64,000 nucleotides of DNA from VXPQ01 sp965232485 (GTDB taxonomy: Bacteria; Bacteroidota; Rhodothermia; Rhodothermales; VXPQ01). The notes under the pieces were generated by a model. That model ran no database searches. It saw nothing but the letters and a program-made list of their open reading frames with translations, and had not been told where the DNA came from. Shown here piece by piece: positions 27,226 to 33,438 of the stretch. The stretch is taken from NCBI GenBank assembly GCA_965232485.1, contig OZ246975.1, positions 124,001 to 188,000 on the forward strand, read 5' to 3'. The first letter of the stretch is position 1; each line of letters opens with the position of its first letter. The translations under genes and the position numbers were made by a program.

Positions 27226-27367
27226 GGATGCGCTGATCAGCGCTTCGCTTACGCGAGTACGGATAGTCATGATTCCATCGTTGAAATCGGCGGCAAGCGC
27301 TGCGGATTCTCGGCGCCGCATTCGCGAAGCGCCTTTAGGGAGGCTGACAGGCGTTTTCGGGCGCGCG
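27224..27367 (+). repeat. Interspersed hairpin element, copy F (left part only)
   Basis: Begins AAGGATGCGCTGATCAGCGC, where AA belongs to the alaS TAA stop, then TTGAAATCGGCGGCAAGC, CTGCGGATTC and AGGGAGGCTGACAGGCG. The central GGCCTG hairpin and right end are missing. Fills most of the alaS-sigma factor gap. Confidence 0.75.
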
Positions 27368-27501
27368 CTTTTTCGGGGAAGCCGGATGGAATGAATTCCC
27401 GCTTTGGGGGATCGAATAGTTGCGCGCCGTTTATGGATCGGCTGCGCATGCATACGACAACAGAAATTTTACTTGCTCGGCACGAACCGTGCGAATTCGT
27501 T

Positions 27502-28077
27502 ATGCCGCATGTCGTGGCGCCTACAGACGAAGAACTGGTGGAGCGCGCGCGCGGAGGAGACGCATTCGCATTCGAGCAGATCATACATCGATACGAGGGG
27601 CAAGTGGCCGCAACCGTGATCGGCATGATGGGAAGGTGCCCGGAGGCGGAGGATGTGGGACAGGAAACGTTTATTCGTCTCCATGCCTACCTGCACAAGT
27701 ACCGGGGAGACGCTGCGCTTGGCACATACATTGTGCGCATCGCCATCAATCAGTCGCTCAAGGCGCTGAAGCGGCGCAAGCGGCAGCGGCAACGGTTCGT
27801 TCGGTACGACCAGGAAGCGGAGCGGCTTTCCGAGCCGGTTGTCAAGGGGGAAGAAGCGATAGCGGGTCGGGAGCGAGCGCGGCTTGTCCATCGCGCTCTG
27901 GAAGAAATCAGTCCGGCTCAGCGCGCGGTGGTGACGCTGCGGATGCTGGACGGGTACTCGACCCGGGAAACGGCGGCGATACTGAATATCCCGGAAGGCA
28001 CGGTCATGTCCCGGTTGTCGCGGGGGCTGGAGCAACTCGAAAAATTGCTCGGTCCGTTGCTCCTGGGCGATTCGTAA
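27502..28077 (+). CDS. ECF-type RNA polymerase sigma factor
   Basis: About 191 aa from ATG 27502 (MPHVVAPTDEELV); ATGs at 27391 and 27433 are in frame and possible. Sigma region 2: DEELVERARGGDAFAFEQII, then AEDVGQETFIRLHAYLHKY (the -10 recognition helix) and the linker KALKRRKRQRQR. Region 4: LEEISPAQRAVVTLRMLDG, YSTRETAAILNIPEGTVMSR (helix-turn-helix). Typical two-domain ECF. The following two genes, a short membrane protein and a CpxP-like protein, probably control its activity. Confidence 0.93.
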   Translation: MPHVVAPTDEELVERARGGDAFAFEQIIHRYEGQVAATVIGMMGRCPEAEDVGQETFIRLHAYLHKYRGDAALGTYIVRIAINQSLKALKRRKRQRQRFVRYDQEAERLSEPVVKGEEAIAGRERARLVHRALEEISPAQRAVVTLRMLDGYSTRETAAILNIPEGTVMSRLSRGLEQLEKLLGPLLLGDS

Positions 28078-28097
28078 ACATATTATGAGGCACGCAG

Positions 28098-28520
28098 ATG
28101 CTCACGAATCAGGAAACATTGTTACGATACATTGAAGGCCGCTTGACTGCCGCGGAGCGCCGTCGGCTTGAAACGCGTCTCGCCGAGGAAGCCCCTTTGC
28201 AGGAAACGCTTGATGCGCTGCGCGGATTGCGCGGCGCGTTGCGGGCGAGCCGCGCAGAATCTTTCGGGCCGTATTTCGCCGAGCGTACGATGCGGCGTTT
28301 GCAGGGCGATGGGCAGGCGATCGGCGAGTCGTTCTATCGCGGCCTGCAATGGATTTTTCTGCGCACGGCGACCGCCAGTTTCGTGGCAGCGCTTGGGTTC
28401 GCGGCCTACAACGCCGTCACCTACCAGTCGCTGGGCGCGGCTACGTCTTTGCTGGAAGCCGTGTTTGGCTTGCCGTCCGTGTCGTTGGCGGATGCGCTCT
28501 CCTGGTCGGTTATGCAATAA
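28098..28520 (+). CDS. Putative membrane anti-sigma factor
   Basis: 140 aa, 20 bp after the sigma gene. N-terminal 70 residues resemble the cytoplasmic helical domain of anti-sigma factors (LLRYIEGRLTAAERRRLETR, then ETLDALRGLRGALR) without the zinc HxxxCxxC motif. A single hydrophobic stretch around residues 90-110 (TATASFVAALGFAAYNAV) is a likely membrane helix, leaving ~30 residues outside. Position and architecture, not a confident family match, support the anti-sigma role. Confidence 0.65.
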   Translation: MLTNQETLLRYIEGRLTAAERRRLETRLAEEAPLQETLDALRGLRGALRASRAESFGPYFAERTMRRLQGDGQAIGESFYRGLQWIFLRTATASFVAALGFAAYNAVTYQSLGAATSLLEAVFGLPSVSLADALSWSVMQ

Positions 28521-28556
28521 TGCGTTATCCCTGATTCCGGCTCGCGCCGGGAAACC

Positions 28557-28985
28557 ATGACTGCTCGCACGAAATCGATCTTGATGTTGCTGGGGACATT
28601 GCTTATCGGCATGTTGCTGGGGATATTTATCCATTCGCTCATGGTGGAAAACCGCATCGAACGGCTTACGTTCTTGCGTTCCCAGGCCGGATTCGTGCGG
28701 TTCATGGACAAGATGATCAAGCCGGCGGACGACGCCCAGCGCGAAGCCATTCAAGCGGCGCTGGAAGATGCGGCGGAGGCGCTGGACGCACATCATGCAG
28801 AAAGCCGGGAGACGCTTGAGGAGATCATGGGATCGTTTCGCGTCTCGCTGGATAGCCTGCTTACGGAAGAGCAACTTCAGGCGCTGAACGAACGCATGGA
28901 GCGGGCATGGAAACACCGAAAGGGGCCGCGCTCGAGGCATTCCGATCGGCATGATAAGTCCCGAGGGCGTCGGAACGCGAAGTAA
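28557..28985 (+). CDS. CpxP/Spy-like periplasmic sensor protein
   Basis: 142 aa. N-terminal membrane anchor ILMLLGTLLIGMLLGIFIH, then an all-helical domain with LSLTEEQ-like DSLLTEEQLQALNERMERAW typical of the LTXXQ/heavy-metal-resistance group. C-terminus is strongly basic and His-rich (KHRKGPRSRHSDRHDKSR), a possible metal-binding tail. It follows the sigma and putative anti-sigma genes by 36 bp, resembling metal- or envelope-stress cassettes such as CnrYXH. Function is inferred. Confidence 0.65.
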   Translation: MTARTKSILMLLGTLLIGMLLGIFIHSLMVENRIERLTFLRSQAGFVRFMDKMIKPADDAQREAIQAALEDAAEALDAHHAESRETLEEIMGSFRVSLDSLLTEEQLQALNERMERAWKHRKGPRSRHSDRHDKSRGRRNAK

Positions 28986-29143
28986 GCCGAGCGCAGCGCA
29001 GGACGTTCCGCGCGCGATAAGGCGCTACTGCGGAACAGACGCCCGCATTGCTTGTTGATTCCCCGCCCGAAATCGAGCGAGCCGGGCTATCTTCCCGTCG
29101 CGGACAGATAGCGCCATGGATGAATCATGCCTGATCGAATCAT

Positions 29144-29230
29144 GGAGGGGTGCCGGAGTGGTCGAACGGGGCGGTCTCGAAAACCGTTGTGCCCTTCGGG
29201 GCACCGAGGGTTCGAATCCCTCCCCCTCCG
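29144..29230 (+). tRNA. tRNA-Ser (CGA)
   Basis: 87 nt with a long variable arm. Acceptor GGAGGGG/CCCCTCC, D-arm from GCCGGAGTGGTCGAAC, anticodon loop CTCGAAA (anticodon CGA, reads UCG), variable arm TGTGCCCTTCGGGGCAC, T-arm AGGGTTCGAATCCCT, discriminator G. CCA is not encoded, unlike the tRNA-Gly here. Confidence 0.97.
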
Positions 29231-29265
29231 CAAGCATGATCGCCTGCGCGCGCGAACGCGCCGCG

Positions 29266-29402
29266 CGCCTTTCAGCCGCTGAATCTTTGCGGACTTGATC
29301 AGAGCTTCCTTAAAATTCATGAACGTCTCGGCATGTCATGAATTTTTGCCGTATCCTTAAGGATGCTCTTATCGAAGTGAACTTGATCAGAGCGCCTTAA
29401 GG
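29266..29402. repeat. Right-end fragment plus solo palindrome of the hairpin element family
   Basis: 29266-29315 reads CCTTTCAGCCGCTGAATCTTTGCGGACTTGATCAGAGCTTCCTTAA-like sequence (right end of the family). 29355-29402 reads CCTTAAGGATGCTCTTATCG then GAACTTGATCAGAGCGCCTTAAGG, a back-to-back terminal pair. The ~290 bp between tRNA-Ser and the next gene contain nothing else recognisable. Confidence 0.75.
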
Positions 29403-29520
29403 AAGATTTCCGTCCTGCGTCTGTCGTGCGCGCATCGCTGCGAAAAGGGATCGCGTTGCGTACGGTGCGCAGGGGGTCGGCGTCTATCTCCACACGTTAA
29501 TTCATCAACTGTATCCGAAC

Positions 29521-30303
29521 ATGAGTCGTTCAAACGTTTTATCGCCACTGCTCGCTGCGATCGTTTTTGGGTTCGCCGCGGCGACGAGCGCTTCCGCCCA
29601 GGTCGGCGTTGGCGCAGAAGCCCCCGAGGGCGCCGAGGTCCTTTTTGACGGGACGCGCGCCTCGCTCGACGCAAACTGGGAATATTGGGAAGGCCCCTGC
29701 TTCGTCTCGTCAATGCCCATCAAATGGAATGTCGTTTCGAACCATTTCGACGATGGCGAAGGCGCGGCCATGTCCAGCAAAGAGCCGTACTCAAGCACTT
29801 ATGGCCAGGCCGACATCGTTACGAAGAAAAAGCCCCGAGATTTTCGGCTGCATGTCGAATTTCTGATTCCGCGCAGCCGGGGAAATAGCGGCGTCTATCT
29901 CGACAACCGATACGAAATCCAGGTGGTCGAAGGGGAGGAGGGCCTGCATGGCATGGCTTCCGTGATCAACGAGAAGGAAGCCCCCTATGAGTTGTTCAAC
30001 GGCCTGCAAAAATGGAATGCGTACGACATTCAGTATCGCGGCGCCCGCTTCGACGAAAACGGAGAACGCAGCGCAAAGGCGATGGTCACCATGTATTTCA
30101 ATGGCGAGAAAGTGCATGAGAACGTACCCATCAACAAGGTCTGGGGCGGTCCCTGCTCGGCGATCGACGGAGGCAACGAGGGCGGCGAGCGCATTACCGA
30201 TGTTCCTGGCGGCGTCAAGCTTCAGGCCGAAGGGCACGACGTGCGCTACCGGAACATCTGGATGCAAGAGATGAGCTTCGACGATGCGGATACGGACTTT
30301 TAA
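29521..30303 (+). CDS. Secreted DUF1080 (3-keto-disaccharide hydrolase-like) protein
   Basis: 260 aa. Signal peptide LLAAIVFGFAAATSASAQ, cleavage after residue ~26. Concanavalin-like fold of DUF1080: EVLFDGTRASLDANWEYW, then DIVTKKKPRDFRLHVEFLIP, the hallmark RGNSGVYLDNRYEIQVV, and NAYDIQYRGARFDENG, MVTMYFNGEKVHENVPI. Members bind or hydrolyse glycans, some acting on 3-keto-glucosides. Exact substrate unknown. Followed after 15 bp by folK, with which it may share a transcript. Confidence 0.88.
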   Translation: MSRSNVLSPLLAAIVFGFAAATSASAQVGVGAEAPEGAEVLFDGTRASLDANWEYWEGPCFVSSMPIKWNVVSNHFDDGEGAAMSSKEPYSSTYGQADIVTKKKPRDFRLHVEFLIPRSRGNSGVYLDNRYEIQVVEGEEGLHGMASVINEKEAPYELFNGLQKWNAYDIQYRGARFDENGERSAKAMVTMYFNGEKVHENVPINKVWGGPCSAIDGGNEGGERITDVPGGVKLQAEGHDVRYRNIWMQEMSFDDADTDF

Positions 30304-30318
30304 TGCATTGGCGCTGAG

Positions 30319-30879
30319 GTGTTGCAGGAGCATCGGGCGTTTCTTGGGCTGGGTTCGAACCTTGGCGAACGGTTCGAACACCTTTGCTTTGGCGTGGCGC
30401 GGTTGCAAGGCGCGCGGAATGTGCGCGTGACGGCCGTATCGCCCGTCTACGAATCGGAGGCCCACCTGCAGCCTGGCGCGCCGCAGCAGCCGCCCTATCT
30501 GAATATGGCGGTTGCGGTGAGGACCCGTCTGGACGTTCGGACATTGCTTGCGCTTGCGCTGCGGATTGAGCGGGCGCGAGGCCGTCGCCGCGCTTCCGGC
30601 GCGACGGCTTCCTCGCGTGGATCGCCTGAATGGGCGCCCCGGACGCTGGACATTGACGTGCTCGTATTCGACCGGCTGTGTTCGTCGGGGGAGGGGCTTT
30701 CCGTGCCGCATCCGAGGTTGGCTTCCCGGCGATTCGCGCTGCGTCCTTTGTGCGACGTGGCGCCGGACCTGTATGTGCCTGCGCCGTTCGACGAGCATGT
30801 TGGCCCGTTGCTTGCAAAATGCCCGGACCCGGGACCGGTTATTCGAACGTCCCTTGAGATTCCCAACGTATTTTCTTGA
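30319..30879 (+). CDS. folK: 2-amino-4-hydroxy-6-hydroxymethyldihydropteridine pyrophosphokinase
   Basis: Pyrophosphorylates the pterin precursor in folate synthesis. 186 aa from a GTG start at 30319. Motifs: FLGLGSNLGER at the N-terminus, VSPVYESEA, PPYLNMAVAVRT, and the catalytic WAPRTLDIDVLVFD with metal aspartates; SVPHPRLASRRFALRPL follows. All the HPPK landmarks are present and in order. It overlaps nothing and is followed 2 bp later by a small membrane protein gene. Confidence 0.93.
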   Translation: MLQEHRAFLGLGSNLGERFEHLCFGVARLQGARNVRVTAVSPVYESEAHLQPGAPQQPPYLNMAVAVRTRLDVRTLLALALRIERARGRRRASGATASSRGSPEWAPRTLDIDVLVFDRLCSSGEGLSVPHPRLASRRFALRPLCDVAPDLYVPAPFDEHVGPLLAKCPDPGPVIRTSLEIPNVFS

Positions 30880-30881
30880 TC

Positions 30882-31088
30882 ATGCTCCTGAAAATTTTCG
30901 CTTTTTGCGTACTGGCGTACACGGTTTTCAGGATGTTGCGGACGCTTTTGCGGGCGCTGGGGCGCCTTGCGGCGCCGCAACAACCGCGGCGTCCAGAGAA
31001 AGATGGGCAATGGAGCGGCCCCCGACCTCGGGAAAACGCTCGCGAGCGCGAGCACGTGGAGGACGCAAACTATGTGGATATTTCTTAA
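30882..31088 (+). CDS. Small single-pass membrane protein
   Basis: 68 aa from ATG 30882. One hydrophobic N-terminal helix (MLLKIFAFCVLAYTVFRML), then a basic, proline-rich tail ending in ANYVDIS. The arrangement (helix, variable linker, conserved acidic Y-V-D end) resembles DUF4834-type small Bacteroidota proteins, but I am not certain. Starts 2 bp after folK. Its TAA stop is completed by the first two bases of the following repeat element. Confidence 0.6.
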   Translation: MLLKIFAFCVLAYTVFRMLRTLLRALGRLAAPQQPRRPEKDGQWSGPRPRENAREREHVEDANYVDIS

Positions 31089-31344
31089 GGATACTCTGAT
31101 TAAGTCCTCAAAGCTCAGAGGCGGCGAGAGGTGCGCTGGCAAGGAATGACGAAGCAATATGGCAGGCCCCATATAATGAGGAATGACACAGCCAGCGTGC
31201 CTCTCGCCGCCTCCCGAAGGGCGCGTCACGCCCGGGACGGCGCGAATCCGAAGTATTTTCCGCTGATTTAAACGATGTAAGTATCATGTCTTGTACGCGC
31301 GAACGCGACGCGCTGAGCGAAGTGGTCTTGATCAGAGTATCCTT
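31087..31344 (-). repeat. Interspersed MITE-like hairpin element, copy C (full length, inverted)
   Basis: 258 bp, the reverse complement of copy B at about 95% identity. Apical hairpin ATATGG-CAGGCC-CCATAT at 31157-31174 is a perfect stem, where copy B has one G:U. Outer stem GGCGGCGAGAGG with its complement. Ends AAGGATACTCTGATTAAGTCC and ...TTGATCAGAGTATCCTT. Confidence 0.92.
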
Positions 31345-31370
31345 GAGGAAGCCCTGATCAGGGCTTCCTC
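31345..31370. repeat. Perfect 26-bp palindrome, minimal terminal-repeat pair
   Basis: GAGGAAGCCCTGA and its exact complement TCAGGGCTTCCTC are joined without spacer directly after copy C. The half-site resembles the family terminus (AAGGATACTCTGATCA). The tonB stop codon (31369-31371, minus strand) overlaps its edge, so it may also act as a terminator hairpin. Confidence 0.8.
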
Positions 31371-32046
31371 AACTATCGACGCCGAGCGTAAACGTGATTG
31401 TGGTGCGGCTTGCGATCGCCTGGCCGTTCTTGCGAGCGGGCCGGTACACGTACTGGTTCGCTGCGGCGATCGCGGCTTCTTCCAGTCCGTGCCCGAGGAT
31501 ATCGACCAGCTCCTTGACCTGTCCGTTTTCATCGAGTAAGAACCGCTCGGTTACCGTGGCTTCCTCTACCCGCCCCCGGGCGTTCACCAGCACTTGCACC
31601 ACCAGTTTGGCCCGCACCCGTTTCCGTCGGGCTTCCTGCGTGTACTCGGGCGTGGCTACGCGCACGATTCGCGGTCCTGCCGTGACGCCTGCGGGCGCGT
31701 CGGCCTGTTCTCCGGGCTGGATTGCAGGCGCCTCGTCGGGTTCGAGCGAAAGTACGCTGTCGGAAAAATCCAGATCCTCTTCGGCAAGGTATTCGTCCTC
31801 TGGAACCAGGACAGGCGCCAGCGGGGCGGGCGGAGCGGGCGTCGCCGCAGCGTGTCGCGTGGGCTGGATTTCCTCGATCGAAATGCGTTCCTGCTCGTTT
31901 GCGCGCCAGGTCGGGCGCAGTTCAGGGACGGTCTCATAGGCGGGCCAGAAGCGGACGGCGCCAATGAGCAGGGCCAGCGCTGCAGCGAGGCACGCCAGAA
32001 AGCGGGTGCGATGGTTCGTGATATGGTGCGGGTCGGAACGCGGCAT
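31369..32046 (-). CDS. TonB-family energy transducer
   Basis: 225 aa from ATG 32046 (MPRSDPHHITNH). One membrane helix near the N-terminus (FLACLAAALALLIGAVRFW), a Pro/Ala/Glu-rich periplasmic spacer (TPAPPAPLAPVLVPEDEYL), and a C-terminal TonB domain: RVATPEYTQEARRKRVRAKLVVQVLVNARGRV (in pieces), then AAIAAANQYVYRPARKNGQ and TITFTLGV. Transmits proton-motive force to outer-membrane receptors. No exbBD nearby. Divergent from carA. Confidence 0.88.
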   Translation of the reverse strand: MPRSDPHHITNHRTRFLACLAAALALLIGAVRFWPAYETVPELRPTWRANEQERISIEEIQPTRHAAATPAPPAPLAPVLVPEDEYLAEEDLDFSDSVLSLEPDEAPAIQPGEQADAPAGVTAGPRIVRVATPEYTQEARRKRVRAKLVVQVLVNARGRVEEATVTERFLLDENGQVKELVDILGHGLEEAAIAAANQYVYRPARKNGQAIASRTTITFTLGVDS

Positions 32047-32135
32047 CAACTGGCGCCGGCACAGGTTTTTATTTGAAACCCGTCTTGCGAACAAGGGTTC
32101 GCGGGACGCCGGCCCCGAATAACGCGGCGGGCGCT

Positions 32136-32228
32136 TTTGATCAGCGTATCCTTAAACTTCAAAAAGACTGTGAAGATGTTGAGACCGGGCGCAAAGATGC
32201 CTAATTTACAAGGATACGCTTGCGATCC
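32136..32228. repeat. Two outward-facing terminal-repeat pieces between tonB and carA
   Basis: TTGATCAGCGTATCCTTAAA at 32136-32155 and ACAAGGATACGCTTGCGATC at 32209-32228. Each matches the terminus of the hairpin element family; the ~55 bp between them do not match its interior. The rest of the 200-bp divergent region must hold the tonB and carA promoters. Confidence 0.65.
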
Positions 32229-32249
32229 GATTTTTTGAAATACATCCCC

Positions 32250-33392
32250 ATGAAACAAACGTCGATGAATGGTTCTCCGTGTAAACTGGCCTTGGCGGAC
32301 GGAATCGTCGCGAAGGGATACGCCGTTGGCCATCAGGGCGAGACGGGCGGCGAGCTTTGCTTTAATACGAGCATGACGGGGTATCAGGAAATCATGACGG
32401 ATCCGTCCTATCATGGGCAGATCATGATGATGACCTACCCGCACATCGGGAATTACGGAGCCATGGATATCGATATGGAGGCGGCTGCGCCCATGGTGGC
32501 CGGGTTCGTGGTGCGTCAGTTCGCCGCGGAGTATTCCAACATGCAGGCGGACGAATCGCTGGATCGTTTTATGAAGCGGCACGAGCTGGTGGGCGTTACG
32601 GGCGTGGACACCCGACGCCTTGTGCGTCATATTCGCGCGCAGGGAGTTATGAACGCCGTGATTTCGTCGGTGGATCTGGATGACGACCGGTTGATTGAGA
32701 AAGCGCGCAATTGGCCCTCCATGGATGGCCTTGAGCTGGCTTCCCGGGTGACGGTGGATGCGGCGGAGGATTGGTGCGCGGGAGACGGTCCGCGCATTGC
32801 GGTGTTCGACTACGGCGTGAAGCGCAACATTCTTCGGTCGTTTGAGGCGCAGGGTTGCGCCCTGCGTCTTTTTCCCGCCTCTGCATCGCTCCGGCAAGTG
32901 CTTGCCTGGGAGCCGGACGGGCTCTTTTTTTCGAACGGACCGGGGGATCCGCGCGTCATGCCGGATGCGATAGAAACGGTTCGGGAAGCATTTCGAATGA
33001 ATATTCCGTTGTTCGGGATATGCCTGGGGCATCAGCTGATGGCGCTGGCTTCCGGGTGCAAGGTATACAAAATGTTTGTAGGACATCGGGGCGCCAACCA
33101 GCCGGTGCAGAACCTGGACTCCCGTCGCGTGGAAGTCACGACGCAAAACCACGGGTTCGCGGTTCGGGAAGCGTCCATCCAGGAAAAGATCGCCGAGGTG
33201 ACGCATCGAAATTTGAACGACCGAACAGTGGAAGGCCTGCGCTTCGCGGATCGCGCGGCGTTTTCGGTGCAGTATCATCCGGAGGCGTCGCCGGGACCGC
33301 ACGACAGCCATTACTTGTTCGATCAGTTTTTGAAGGAAGTGGAAGCGTATCGTTGCGCATCGCTGCGCAACGCGAAGAAGGTCACGGCCTGA
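32250..33392 (+). CDS. carA: Carbamoyl-phosphate synthase small subunit
   Basis: Glutaminase subunit feeding ammonia to CarB for arginine and pyrimidine synthesis. 380 aa from ATG 32250 (MKQTSMNGSPC). N-terminal domain FNTSMTGYQEIMTDPSYHGQ; class I glutamine amidotransferase with nucleophile in GICLGHQLMALAS, TQNHGFAV, and the catalytic His-x-Glu in VQYHPEASPGP. carB follows after 46 bp. No arginine-attenuator-like sequence obvious upstream. Confidence 0.96.
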   Translation: MKQTSMNGSPCKLALADGIVAKGYAVGHQGETGGELCFNTSMTGYQEIMTDPSYHGQIMMMTYPHIGNYGAMDIDMEAAAPMVAGFVVRQFAAEYSNMQADESLDRFMKRHELVGVTGVDTRRLVRHIRAQGVMNAVISSVDLDDDRLIEKARNWPSMDGLELASRVTVDAAEDWCAGDGPRIAVFDYGVKRNILRSFEAQGCALRLFPASASLRQVLAWEPDGLFFSNGPGDPRVMPDAIETVREAFRMNIPLFGICLGHQLMALASGCKVYKMFVGHRGANQPVQNLDSRRVEVTTQNHGFAVREASIQEKIAEVTHRNLNDRTVEGLRFADRAAFSVQYHPEASPGPHDSHYLFDQFLKEVEAYRCASLRNAKKVTA

Positions 33393-33438
33393 GCGCGGCG
33401 CGCAGCAGGATCAAGCAAAATCATTTCATCGGGGACAC

